Positions 26,567 through 35,111 of a stretch of 37,795 nt of DNA are shown piece by piece. Location: NCBI GenBank assembly GCA_947631405.1, contig CANRLC010000022.1:1-37795 (forward strand), read 5' to 3'. How positions within the stretch are numbered: position 1 is the first letter of the stretch; each line of letters begins with the position of its first letter. The notes under the pieces were generated by a model. The model saw only the letters and a list, made by a program, of their open reading frames with translations. It was not told the DNA's origin and did not search any database. The DNA is from an uncultured Clostridia bacterium (GTDB lineage: Bacteria > Bacillota > Clostridia > Christensenellales > Aristaeellaceae). The position numbers and the translations under genes were made by a program.

Positions 26567-27421
26567 CTAGCTCAAATCGCGCACGGCGCGGCGCTGCGCG
26601 AAGAACAGCACGGCGAAGATCGCCATCACGATCACCGCGAAGGAATACGCGGCGGCGGTCACATCCTGATAATTGAGCTTCTCAAACATGTTGTTCATGT
26701 AGTTTTGCAGCGTGTAGACGGACTCGTCCGGGTACGCGCCCGCGATGAAGTAGACCTCCTTGAAGATCTTGAACGCGTTGATCCACGCGAGCACGAACAC
26801 CAGAAACGCCGACGGCGTGACCAGCGGCAGCGTGATGGTGACGGCCTGCCGCAGAAAGCCCGCGCCCTCCAGCGTGGCGTACTCGTAGAGCGGATGCGGG
26901 ATGGTTTGCAGCGCCGAGAGGAAGATGATCGTGCAGAAGCCCAGATTCTTCCACAGGAACATGAGCACGATGGGCAGGCGCAGCGCGCCGGATTCCAGCC
27001 ACATCACGCGTGAAAAGCCCAGCGCCACGCACAGGCGGTTGACCGGGCCGCCGAAATCGAAGAGCACCAGCCACGCCAGCAGCATCGCCGAGGAGGGCGC
27101 CAGATACGGCAACAGCACCGCCGAGCGCGCAAAGCCGCCGTAGGGCTTCACCGCCATCAGCGCCGAGGCGAGCAGGAACGAGAGCACCCACAACAGCGGG
27201 GCGCAGATGAGCGAAAGCTCCATGGTGTTTCGCAGGCCCGTCAAAAACATGGCGTTTTTCCACAGGCTCCTGTAATTGGCCATGCCCACGAAAACGTTTT
27301 TGTAGCTGCCGTCCGTCAGGCTGTAGCGCACGCCGCCCACCAGCGGCACGACGTAGAACACCATCAGCAGAAGCAGCCCCGGCAGCAGGAACAGCCAGAC
27401 CGATTTTTTCTTGACGAACAT
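26567..27421 (-). CDS. Sugar ABC transporter permease, MalF type
   Basis: This 284-residue protein has six helices, starting with the typical WLFLLPGLLLLMVFYVVPL. The EAA region is LYEYATLEGAGFLRQAVTITLPLVTPS (about 178-205), with the conserved EGAG Gly. It forms the channel dimer with the MalG-type protein. It lies 75 nt downstream of the solute-binding protein gene, with a hairpin in the gap. ATG 27421 has AAGGAGA 6 nt upstream. Confidence 0.92.
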   Translation of the reverse strand: MFVKKKSVWLFLLPGLLLLMVFYVVPLVGGVRYSLTDGSYKNVFVGMANYRSLWKNAMFLTGLRNTMELSLICAPLLWVLSFLLASALMAVKPYGGFARSAVLLPYLAPSSAMLLAWLVLFDFGGPVNRLCVALGFSRVMWLESGALRLPIVLMFLWKNLGFCTIIFLSALQTIPHPLYEYATLEGAGFLRQAVTITLPLVTPSAFLVFVLAWINAFKIFKEVYFIAGAYPDESVYTLQNYMNNMFEKLNYQDVTAAAYSFAVIVMAIFAVLFFAQRRAVRDLS

Positions 27422-27446
27422 GTCTTCTCCTTGGGCGCGAAGCGGC

Positions 27447-27475
27447 GGCGGAAGGGATCAAAGCGCCCTCCCGCC
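27447..27475 (-). promoter_or_regulatory. Intercistronic hairpin after the solute-binding protein gene
   Basis: On the minus strand GGCGGGAGGG (27475-27466) pairs with CCCTTCCGCC (27456-27447), one mismatch and a 9-nt loop, with no T-tract. Hairpins at this spot in importer operons often protect the binding-protein message and set its excess over the permeases; that role is inferred here. Confidence 0.55.
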
Positions 27476-27496
27476 GTTGCTGCGCTTGCGCGATGG

Positions 27497-29821
27497 TCAG
27501 TTGCCCTCCAGCCGCTGCGCTTCCAGCGTGGAGCTGAGCTTCGAGGCGAGCTGCTCGGCGCTGATCGCGCCGTCGATAAACTGATCCACCTGCGAATAGG
27601 TGTCCTCGCTCGACCAGAGGCTCGAGCGGGCGGGCACGAGGTAGGGCACCATCTCGCGGTAGCGGGCGATGCTCTCCGGGGAAACCTCCCAGCGGCCGTA
27701 CTTCTTGAATTCCTCGTAGTTCTCCTGATAGCTGCTCAGGCTCTCCTTGGCGGCCTCCAGCGCCTCGTCGTCCTCGTCTGCTTCCGCCTTGGCTACGGCC
27801 TCCTCCAGATCCTTGAGGGTGCCCTCGATCTCCTTGAGGTTGCTCTCGTAGTAGGGGGATTCGATCGGGTCGTTGCGGTTCGGGCACATCTGGATAAGGT
27901 TGCTCTCTTCGATCTCGTCCATGGCCATCTCGAGGTACTCGATCGCCTCCTCGCGGTGCTTGCTGAACGGGTTGACGAACGCCAGCCGCACGTCCGCGGA
28001 GATCATCGGCTCCTCGCCGTCCACGATGGAGAGCGGGGTGAACTCGTCCTCCACGCCGCCCCAGCCGCTGTCCACATACAGGCTGTAGTAGTTGAGCAGG
28101 ATGTTCTCCTCGTTCCACTCCCACATCTCGTCTTCCTCGTACTCCTCGGGCAGGCCGAGGCCGTACCAGTCGATTTCATTGTAGGCGTCAAGGAGCCTGA
28201 CCAGCACCTCGCTCGCGCGGGAGACGTGCGCCTCGTCCGCGTCCAGCCAGAGGAAGTAATCGGACAGCGCACTGTAGAGCACGCTGCTCTGCACGCTCTG
28301 GCGCGTGTAGCCCGGGCCGAGAATCTGCAGCTCCGGCGCCTCCTCGAGCTTGCCGTGGGAGAGATCAGCGATCACGCGGAAGACCTGCTCCCACGATGTG
28401 GGAAGCTCCTCCTGCGCGTAGCCCAGTTTCTCCGTGAGCAGTTTGTTGCTGATCTTCTGCGCGCTAGAATAGAAGCCGAGCGGCACGGCGTAAAGCTCTC
28501 CGTCCTTGAAGCACAGCTCTTGCAGGAACGGGTACGTTTCGTCCACCGCCGCCGTCAGCTTTTCGCTGCCGCCCAGCTCGGCCATGTAGCCGCGCGAAAG
28601 CAGGCGCGAATAGAGCTGCTCCGAGGAGCTGACGCAGTAGATGTCCACGTCGCTCTGCTGGCCCATCATCGCCTGCAGCACGTCGTCCTCCTCAATGCCG
28701 GAATGGCGCAGGGCGACCATGAACTCCGGATGCTTTTCGGTGAAGGAGAAGTAAGCGCCGTCCATCTCGCTGCTGCCGCCCTCGATGACGAGCCGCTGCT
28801 CGGGGGCCTTTTCCACCGTCACGTCGCGGCCGATCACTCCGTCGAACCCGCTGGTGACATACAGATCGCCCAGCAGCGCGGCGTTGGAGATCTGAACCGG
28901 CATGTCGGCAAACTCCTCCGCCTCGCCCAGCCCTTCCTCGGTGAGCGGCATGCGCCACACGCTGCCCGCGAGCGTGTAGTAGATCATCCCGCGCTCGGGA
29001 TCGTAGCACAGCGCGGTCGGCGTCTCCCAGTCGATGGTGGGCATCTCGCCCAGCTTTTCCGTCTCCTCGCTCTCCGGGTCGAAGACCAGCAGATCGGTGA
29101 CGGGCTTATCGCCGTTGTAGTCGTCCACGATGAGCAGCAGTTGCCCGTCGCCAAACGGCGCGATGGAGCCGATGGAGCCGCTGCTCAGATCCCAGTCCAC
29201 CGTCAGGCGGTCGACGTCCTCGTTTTCGATATCGACCGCGGCGATCTCCTGCCCGTTGTCGCCCCAGACGAGGCCGTAGACGATGCCGTCCATCGAGCAG
29301 GGCCGGCTCAGGTCGCTGTAGCCGGCGTAGCCGTCGCCGTAGTCCTCGGTCAGCTCGTCGCCCAGATCGTATACATCGCCCAGCGACAGGGAGCCGTCCT
29401 CGCCCACGATCATCTCCACCATCAGCACCGCGACCACGCCGTCGTCGTCCGCGATCTGCGCGCTGCGGAAGAGGCGGTCGTCCACCGCGTAGACCGCGCC
29501 GTTAAAGTAAAAGCGCTCGCCCTCGCCCAGCTCGATCTGCGCCTCGCCCAGATCGAGCGTGCGCTCGTTCTCGGTGTCAAAGTCGTTCTGGCGCAATTCA
29601 TCGTAGCCCTCGATCTCCACAAGGCCGCCCTCCTGCGACCATGTGTAGAGCTTGTCGTAGCTGGAGAGCAGCAGCCTGTCGCCGAAGACGAGCATGCTCT
29701 CGATGTAATCGTCAAAGCCGTCCTTGCCCTGCCGGGCGATGGTCACGTTGCCCGCCGCCAGCGCGCAGGAAGCGCCCAGCAGCAGCGCCAGCGTCAGGAT
29801 GAGCGCGATCGCTCTTTTCAT
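27497..29821 (-). CDS. Extracellular solute-binding protein with N-terminal propeller-like half
   Basis: This 774-residue secreted protein has a signal peptide (1-22, cleavage ALA-A). Residues about 25-355 are short beta repeats of the DGQLLLIVDDYNGD, GMIYYTLAGSVWRM and GDLYVTSGFDGVI kind, which look like a beta-propeller. Residues about 360-774 look like a family 1 sugar-binding protein: YFSFTEKHPEFMVALRH, then SDVDIYCVSSSE, GELYAVPLGFYSSAQKISNKLL, PTSWEQVFRV, and a late MISADVRLAFVNPFSKHREEAIEYLE. Typical binding proteins have 420-550 residues and no propeller. A Cys at 20 is a poor lipobox, so anchoring is uncertain. It precedes the two permease genes, as expected for an importer. Confidence 0.85.
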   Translation of the reverse strand: MKRAIALILTLALLLGASCALAAGNVTIARQGKDGFDDYIESMLVFGDRLLLSSYDKLYTWSQEGGLVEIEGYDELRQNDFDTENERTLDLGEAQIELGEGERFYFNGAVYAVDDRLFRSAQIADDDGVVAVLMVEMIVGEDGSLSLGDVYDLGDELTEDYGDGYAGYSDLSRPCSMDGIVYGLVWGDNGQEIAAVDIENEDVDRLTVDWDLSSGSIGSIAPFGDGQLLLIVDDYNGDKPVTDLLVFDPESEETEKLGEMPTIDWETPTALCYDPERGMIYYTLAGSVWRMPLTEEGLGEAEEFADMPVQISNAALLGDLYVTSGFDGVIGRDVTVEKAPEQRLVIEGGSSEMDGAYFSFTEKHPEFMVALRHSGIEEDDVLQAMMGQQSDVDIYCVSSSEQLYSRLLSRGYMAELGGSEKLTAAVDETYPFLQELCFKDGELYAVPLGFYSSAQKISNKLLTEKLGYAQEELPTSWEQVFRVIADLSHGKLEEAPELQILGPGYTRQSVQSSVLYSALSDYFLWLDADEAHVSRASEVLVRLLDAYNEIDWYGLGLPEEYEEDEMWEWNEENILLNYYSLYVDSGWGGVEDEFTPLSIVDGEEPMISADVRLAFVNPFSKHREEAIEYLEMAMDEIEESNLIQMCPNRNDPIESPYYESNLKEIEGTLKDLEEAVAKAEADEDDEALEAAKESLSSYQENYEEFKKYGRWEVSPESIARYREMVPYLVPARSSLWSSEDTYSQVDQFIDGAISAEQLASKLSSTLEAQRLEGN

Positions 29822-29852
29822 CGTTTCGTCCTCCTCTATTGCGAAAATGCCG

Positions 29853-30935
29853 TCACTCGACGTAGACCACGACGGTCATGCCGATGCGGACGGTCTCGTC
29901 CGGGGTGAAATCGACGTAGGCGACGTACTGCGCGCCGCCCCCCGCGGCCCCCTCCTTCTCCTCCTCGCGGACGTAGGAGATCGAGGCGATCTCGCCCTCG
30001 AAGCGGCGGCCGCTGTCGGCGTCCCAGTTGAACTCGATGCTCGCCTTGTCGCCGACGTTCACGTCCAGCAGGTCGGCCTCGGAGATGACCATCTTCACCT
30101 GCACGGCGTCCTGCGGGTAGACCGTGGCCAGCTTGGCGTCCTTCTCGACCGCCGTGCCGCTCGCGGCGTCCACGGTGGCGACGATGCCGTTCACGTCGCT
30201 GACGATCTGCGTATCCGGCGCGTAGAGGCCGTCGAGCGTGCCCTGCACGGTCTCAAAAAGCAGCTCGCCCCGCTCGACGACGTCGCCGGGCTTCACATGG
30301 ATGCGCAGCACGCTGCCCTCTCCGTTCACCGCAACGGGCGCGGTGCGCGCCACCGTGCCCCGGCCGATGCGCGAGGCGGCGGCGTGATCCGCGCTGCGGA
30401 AGACGTCCACGGTCTCGCCCATGTAGAATTCGCCGCCCGTCACCTCGACGCTGAAAGCCTCCTCGTTCTCATCGTCCAGCGCCGTCACGACGCCCTGCCC
30501 CTGATGGCTGCCGTCGCGCGTGCAGGAGAGGTAGACCGTTTCGCCGATGTGGATGTAGCGGTTTTCGCTGGAATTGTAGGCGCGCTCGGTGCTGCACGCG
30601 AGCGTGAAGCGGTGCAGCGGCTCGATGTACACCAGCGCGCCGTAGCGCGTCTTGATGTCCTCCGCCGCGTCGCCCTCGCTGGCGAAGACGCCGCTGATCG
30701 TGCCCTCGGTCATCGCGTAGGTCTTCTGCGTGTTGATGACCGCGATCGGATCCCCGATATGCACGCCGTCGCCGACGCGCACGCGCACGTCGCTGACGAT
30801 GCCGCCGAACGGCGCGGCGATCACCTGCGCTCCGCTGACCGTCACCTCGCCGGGAAACACGCTCTCCGCCCGCGCGGCCGGGCAGACGAGCGCCGCCAAC
30901 ATCAAAAGCGCCGCCAGCGTCCTCTTACTCTTCAT
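29853..30935 (-). CDS. Secreted HlyD-like protein with tandem lipoyl-like domains
   Basis: This 360-residue protein has a cleavable signal peptide (1-23, ARA-E) but no membrane anchor. The first lipoyl-like unit (about 27-70) contains APFGGIVSDVRVRVGDGVHIGDPIAVI. A second (about 200-270) contains LRIHVKPGDVVERGELLF and VSDVNGIVATVDAASGTAVEKDAKLATV, followed by a beta-barrel-like C-terminus (DKASIEFNWDADSGRRFEGEIASI). There is no coiled-coil hairpin, so it is a short adaptor variant. Its ATG overlaps the end of the preceding gene by 11 nt, and it lies 31 nt before the solute-binding protein gene. Confidence 0.8.
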   Translation of the reverse strand: MKSKRTLAALLMLAALVCPAARAESVFPGEVTVSGAQVIAAPFGGIVSDVRVRVGDGVHIGDPIAVINTQKTYAMTEGTISGVFASEGDAAEDIKTRYGALVYIEPLHRFTLACSTERAYNSSENRYIHIGETVYLSCTRDGSHQGQGVVTALDDENEEAFSVEVTGGEFYMGETVDVFRSADHAAASRIGRGTVARTAPVAVNGEGSVLRIHVKPGDVVERGELLFETVQGTLDGLYAPDTQIVSDVNGIVATVDAASGTAVEKDAKLATVYPQDAVQVKMVISEADLLDVNVGDKASIEFNWDADSGRRFEGEIASISYVREEEKEGAAGGGAQYVAYVDFTPDETVRIGMTVVVYVE

Positions 30936-33018
30936 CCTTCGCTTCCCCCTCTTGATCGCGCTTAAGATAGCTGCCGTAGGGCTTTTGCATCATCTCCACC
31001 GGGCCGACCAGCACGTCGTAGCGGTACATCGGCTGGGCGTGATCCTCCTCCAGCAGGTAGGTTTCGCCCTCCACCTGCACGCTGAGGGTCGTCTCGCGCA
31101 GCGCCTCGTCCTGCGAGAGCGTGTAGGCGAAGCGCCGCGTGGATACGCCGCCCGCCTTCATCTTGGCGTAGGCCGTGCCCGCGGTGAAGCCCGCCGTCGG
31201 CACCGCCGCCAGATAATCGCCGCTGACGAAGACCAGATAGTCGACACCGCTGTTGTAGAGCAGGCGGTACACGTCGCCGGAGAAGCTCCACACGTTCACC
31301 GCGCTCTCGCCCGTCGGCTCCGCCGTCAGCACGAGCGCGTTGCCGCTGTCCTGTTCCCCCGCCTCGCTCTGCCAGTCGGCGAGCCGCGCGGTGAAGGGCG
31401 CAGGCTCCGCCTTGCCGCCCACGTCGGCGGTCATGGAGAGCGAGAGCGTCGTGCCGCCCGCCGTCAGCGTGAGCGACGGCTCCTGCGGGAAGACCAGCTC
31501 CAGCGCGTTGTAATTGGCCAGCGAATAGTCGGTCGTCTGCGTCGCATGCTTGATGCGCTTGCCGCCGCCCCCGCCGCCGCCCACGCGCGGGCGGTCGCCG
31601 AAGACGAACTCCTCAAAGTTGGCGGAGACGTTGCCCGCGCGGTCGCGCGCGAGGATCGTGCCCGGCTCGACGACCTCGCCCTTCTCGCCCACGACGGAGC
31701 CGCCCTTCTCCTCGTCGAACGGCTGCCAGCTGTAGCCGCCGTCCGTGGAGACCGTCTCCACGCCGCTGAGCGCGTCCGTCGCGGTGACCCCCGCCACGAT
31801 GTCGCTCTCGTCCAGCAGATAGAGGTACGGGCCGTCCGGCGGGGTCATATCGAGCCACACGTCAAACTGCTCGGAGAGCGCCTGTACGTCGCCCATCATG
31901 TCGAGGATCGCAAACCGGAAGCTGACCTCGCCCTCCACCGTGGGGACGTAAGTCGTCTCGCCGTCGGCGAGCAGCACCAGCATCTCCCCGCAGACGAACA
32001 CGCCGTAGACGGCCTCTTCATCCGGCCGTATGCCCGAGAGCGTAAAGGTCGGCGGCACATTTTGCCACGCGCCGGGCGTCAGGCCCTCCACGCTCACGCT
32101 CAGGCGGGGCTCCGGCGAAGGCGTCGGCGTCGGCTCCTCGGCCGGTTCATCCGTCGGCGGCGGCGTCGCGATCTCCACCTCGCCGGGGGCGAGCGTCGGA
32201 TGCGCGGGCTGCTGCGCGGGGTCGCCGTCCGGGTCTTCCCCGTCGTTTTCCTCAACCTTTTTGCGCGCCACGGTGACGACGATCTCGGGCAGCGCGTCCG
32301 GCGCGGCGTCCGGCGGCAGCGTCCCCTCCTCGATTTGAACCTCGTAGGGGCCGTCCTCCTCGCCCAGCGCCTCGCGGTCGGCGCGCAGCTTCACGCGGTC
32401 AAAGAGCGACATCGGGATGTCCGTGAGCGCGTACTCGCCCAGCGCCGTCAGGTACACCGTCGCGCGCGCGTCGCTTTCAAGCATCTCCTCCAGCACGGCC
32501 TGCAGCGTGTCGTCCAGCACCGTGCCGTCCTCCAGCTCCGTCCACGCCTCGCCCTGCGGCGCGTAGTCCTCCGGCTCGGGGGTCTCCTCATTCCCATCGG
32601 AGGGAACGGGCAGGATCGACTGGCCCGGCGCGCCCACCGGCGGGACGGCAGGCTCCTGCCCGCCGCCTTCCTGCGGGGGCTGCAGCGGCTCCGGCCCGGC
32701 GGCGCCCTGCGCGTCGGCGAGGTTCAGATCGCCGCCGCCCTGCGCGCCTTGCGCCTCGTCGGGGGCCGGTTCGCCGCTCTCCTCCACTTTTTGTTCTTCT
32801 TCCGGCGCATTGCCGCCGTCGTCCTCCACATCTGTAGTATCGGCAGGATCTGGAGACGGGCTTTCCTCCACTTCCGGCTCTTCGGCGGCCGCAGGCGGAG
32901 CGCTCTCCTCCACGGGCTGCGCCTCCTGCGCCTCCTGCGCGGTCGCCTCGCAAAGCGCGGACGGCGCGCAAGCGCCCAGCAGCGCCACGGTCAGCGCCCA
33001 TGCGATCAGCTTCTTCAA
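30925..33018 (-). CDS. Secreted or lipoprotein Pro/Glu-rich protein with Ig-like region, first gene of the operon
   Basis: This 697-residue protein starts at TTG 33018 with GGAGGA 5 nt upstream; a frame extending to 33231 runs through the promoter and is not used. The signal sequence ends in LLGAC (Cys16, possible lipobox) or ALC-E. Residues about 22-165 are a low-complexity acidic Pro/Ala/Glu/Gln linker, likely a wall spacer. A second Pro/Glu/Thr linker follows (about 270-310). Then come an Ig-like segment (VWLDMTPPDGPYLYLL, TVSTDGGYSWQPF, ILARDRAGNVSANF), a run of seven Gly, and a C-terminal beta-rich domain. No enzyme motif is recognised. It could present or anchor the complex at the surface. 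Confidence 0.7.
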   Translation of the reverse strand: MKKLIAWALTVALLGACAPSALCEATAQEAQEAQPVEESAPPAAAEEPEVEESPSPDPADTTDVEDDGGNAPEEEQKVEESGEPAPDEAQGAQGGGDLNLADAQGAAGPEPLQPPQEGGGQEPAVPPVGAPGQSILPVPSDGNEETPEPEDYAPQGEAWTELEDGTVLDDTLQAVLEEMLESDARATVYLTALGEYALTDIPMSLFDRVKLRADREALGEEDGPYEVQIEEGTLPPDAAPDALPEIVVTVARKKVEENDGEDPDGDPAQQPAHPTLAPGEVEIATPPPTDEPAEEPTPTPSPEPRLSVSVEGLTPGAWQNVPPTFTLSGIRPDEEAVYGVFVCGEMLVLLADGETTYVPTVEGEVSFRFAILDMMGDVQALSEQFDVWLDMTPPDGPYLYLLDESDIVAGVTATDALSGVETVSTDGGYSWQPFDEEKGGSVVGEKGEVVEPGTILARDRAGNVSANFEEFVFGDRPRVGGGGGGGKRIKHATQTTDYSLANYNALELVFPQEPSLTLTAGGTTLSLSMTADVGGKAEPAPFTARLADWQSEAGEQDSGNALVLTAEPTGESAVNVWSFSGDVYRLLYNSGVDYLVFVSGDYLAAVPTAGFTAGTAYAKMKAGGVSTRRFAYTLSQDEALRETTLSVQVEGETYLLEEDHAQPMYRYDVLVGPVEMMQKPYGSYLKRDQEGEAKDEE

Positions 33019-33148
33019 GCGAATCCTCCTCCTTTGCGCGCCGCGCCTTCGCGGACGCCCTCTTTCTATATGACGAGCGGGCATGCCGTTTTCTTGCATC
33101 TCTGCGCAAATTTCCCTAAGCAACGCGGCGATCCCGCGCGCGTCTCCT

Positions 33149-33154
33149 AGTATA
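33149..33154 (-). promoter_or_regulatory. Extended -10 promoter of the seven-gene operon
   Basis: The minus strand reads TGTTATACT, an extended -10 with no good -35 box. It lies about 130 bp upstream of the TTG start of the first gene. A divergent extended -10 for the pectinesterase is only 85 bp away, so the two could share regulation. Confidence 0.5.
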
Positions 33155-33238
33155 ACATATTTGCGGGAAAAATGGAAATGAACGGGCGGATTTTTCGCAA
33201 ATGTGCCGCCGCCGCTGGCGTTCGGGGCCAAGCTGTGC

Positions 33239-33244
33239 TATACT
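33239..33244 (+). promoter_or_regulatory. Extended -10 promoter of the pectinesterase gene
   Basis: TGCTATACT gives an extended -10 (33239-33244) 29 bp before the ATG. The -35 region is poor, which suggests dependence on an activator or on the extended -10 alone. Confidence 0.55.
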
Positions 33245-33273
33245 GACGGAAAAAACGAAGGAGAGACGCTGCC

Positions 33274-34260
33274 ATGACCGCTACAATAAAGGTTGGCCCG
33301 GGCGAGGCGTGCGCGACCCTCGCGCAGGCTTTCGCCGCCCTGCCGCCCGATGACGGCACGCCCGCCGAGATCCGCCTCGCGCCCGGCGTCTACCGGGAGA
33401 AGACGGCGCTCTGCCGCGCGAACACGGCCATCGCCGGCGCGTCCGCCGAGAGCACGCGCATCGTCTGGGGCGACCGCGCCACCGAGATTCTGCCGGACGG
33501 GCAGAAGCGCGGCACCTTCCGCACGGCGACGCTGCGCATCGACGCGCCGAACGTCGCCCTGCGCGGCCTGACCATTCAAAACGACGCCGGGCCGCGCGAG
33601 CTGGCGGCGCAGGCCGTGGCGCTCTACGCCGACGGCGACGGCTTCCTGTGCGAGGACTGCGTGCTGCTCGGCGCGCAGGACACGCTCTTCACCGCGCCGC
33701 TGCCGCCCAAGGAGATCGAGAAGAACGGCTTCATCGGCCCCAAGCAGTTTGCGCCGCGCACGCCGCAGCGCCACACCTACCGCCGCTGCCGCATCGAGGG
33801 CGACATCGACTTCATCTTTGGCGGCGCGGCGGCGTGGTTCGATCAATGCGACGTGGTGAGCATCGACGCCCGCTCCGACCGCTCCTCCCCCACGGTCGGC
33901 TACGCCACCGCCGCCTCCACGCCGGAGGGCCAGCGCTTCGGCTACGTCTTCGACCGCTGCCGCTTTCTAAACGGCGGCGCGAGCAAGGGCTGCGTGTATC
34001 TGGGACGCCCGTGGCGGGACTACGCGAAGACCGTTCTGCTGCGCTGCTATCTGGACGACCACATCGCCCGCGCGGGCTTCCACGACTGGAACAAACCCGC
34101 CGCGCGCGAGCGGATGTTCTACGCGGAATACGGCAGCGCCGGCCCCGGCGCGGCGCCTGCCGGGGAGCGCGCGCCGTTCGTGCGGCGGCTGACGGACGGG
34201 CAGGCCGCGGCGATCACCTACGAGGCGTTCCTCGCCTCGCTTCAGGACGCGACTCTGTGA
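33274..34260 (+). CDS. Pectinesterase (CE8 family), no signal peptide
   Basis: This 328-residue right-handed beta-helix enzyme would demethylate the galacturonate backbone of pectin, giving pectate and methanol. Family motifs are QAVALYADGDGFLCEDC, LLGAQDTLF (the Gln and first catalytic Asp), IEGDIDFIFGGAAAWF (second catalytic Asp) and YLGRPWRDYAKTV (Arg and Trp). No signal peptide precedes the domain, which starts TIKVGPGEACATLAQAFAALP, so it probably acts in the cytoplasm on imported methylated oligosaccharides. AAGGAGA lies upstream of ATG 33274. Confidence 0.93.
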   Translation: MTATIKVGPGEACATLAQAFAALPPDDGTPAEIRLAPGVYREKTALCRANTAIAGASAESTRIVWGDRATEILPDGQKRGTFRTATLRIDAPNVALRGLTIQNDAGPRELAAQAVALYADGDGFLCEDCVLLGAQDTLFTAPLPPKEIEKNGFIGPKQFAPRTPQRHTYRRCRIEGDIDFIFGGAAAWFDQCDVVSIDARSDRSSPTVGYATAASTPEGQRFGYVFDRCRFLNGGASKGCVYLGRPWRDYAKTVLLRCYLDDHIARAGFHDWNKPAARERMFYAEYGSAGPGAAPAGERAPFVRRLTDGQAAAITYEAFLASLQDATL

Positions 34261-34290
34261 TTATACCCCCCCCCGGAAAAAATCAAGCCC

Positions 34291-34323
34291 TAAAACGCCG
34301 CCCCGCTGCTCGCGGGACGGCGT
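34291..34323. terminator. Bidirectional terminator between pectinesterase and ANTAR genes
   Basis: ACGCCGcCCCGC and GCGGGaCGGCGT (34295-34306 and 34312-34323) pair with one mismatch and a 5-nt loop. On the minus strand TTTTAGGG follows, and on the plus strand CGTCGTTT. A run of nine C at 34266-34274 lies just after the pectinesterase stop codon. Confidence 0.75.
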
Positions 34324-34340
34324 CGTCGTTTAATGCGGTT

Positions 34341-34907
34341 TTACCACGCGGTCAGATCCTCCGCGTCGAGCACCTCCTGCGCCACCTGCGCAAGGCGGCT
34401 GCCGGTGTCCATACTGCGCTTCTGGATGCGGTGATGCGCCTCCGCCTCGGTGAGGCCCAGCGCGTCCATGAGGCGGCCCTTCGCCCGGTCGATCAGCTTG
34501 CGATCCTCCAGAGCGCGCTCCAGCTTGTGCGTCTTGAAACGCAGCTCGTTCATGCGGCCGTGGCAGTAGCGCATCGTCCGCACGCTTTGCAGCAGCGCGT
34601 CCGGGCTGACGGGGTTGCGCAGCGCCAGCGCGCTGTCGCCCGGCGTCTCCTGATAGTCCGGCGGGACGATCATCAGCACGTCGTAGGCGTCGCCCAGCCG
34701 CTCGGCCAGTTCCGATCCGGTCATGTCGGACAGGCGCCACGTCGTCAACATCACCGCGCCCTCCCGGCGCACGGCGGCCAGCGCCTCCGCCCCCGCGGCG
34801 TACACGGCGTCCGGCTTGAGATTGGCCGCGGAGAGAATCCCCTGCAGCTTTTCGGCGGTCGCCGTCGGCGCGGCGACAACTATGCGTTCCATCGTCCCAT
34901 CGCTCAT
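34341..34907 (-). CDS. ANTAR-domain RNA-binding antiterminator with degenerate receiver
   Basis: This 188-residue protein has an N-terminal receiver-like fold (about 7-112) and a C-terminal ANTAR domain (about 128-185: LEDRKLIDRAKGRLMDALGLTEAEAHHRIQKRSMD). ANTAR proteins bind paired hexaloop hairpins in nascent RNA and prevent termination. The strand that normally ends in the phosphoacceptor Asp reads AVMLTTWRLSDMTG, with Thr in place of Asp, so control by ordinary phosphorylation is unlikely. GGGGGA lies 7 nt upstream of ATG 34907. It is monocistronic; the RNA targets are not known. Confidence 0.88.
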   Translation of the reverse strand: MSDGTMERIVVAAPTATAEKLQGILSAANLKPDAVYAAGAEALAAVRREGAVMLTTWRLSDMTGSELAERLGDAYDVLMIVPPDYQETPGDSALALRNPVSPDALLQSVRTMRYCHGRMNELRFKTHKLERALEDRKLIDRAKGRLMDALGLTEAEAHHRIQKRSMDTGSRLAQVAQEVLDAEDLTAW

Positions 34908-34969
34908 CCTCGCGTCCCCCTTATCTCGCGGCGCGCCCGTGCGCCGTTTCTGTGTTTCTCGATAGATGT

Positions 34970-34998
34970 ATTATAGCAACCTAATTGCTCTATTGCAA
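34970..34998 (-). promoter_or_regulatory. Promoter of the ANTAR gene
   Basis: On the minus strand TTGCAA (34998-34993) and TATAAT (34975-34970, extended by TGC) are 17 bp apart, 62 bp upstream of the start. Confidence 0.85.
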
Positions 34999-35111
34999 GA
35001 TATTTTGTGCAAAAATCGCGTTATCTTGCAAAAAAAGTGTAGTTTTATCCCCGGCGGCGCTTTCTTTGCAAAAGCGGCGCAAAAAAACTGCGCCGAACTT
35101 TCATTGGACGC

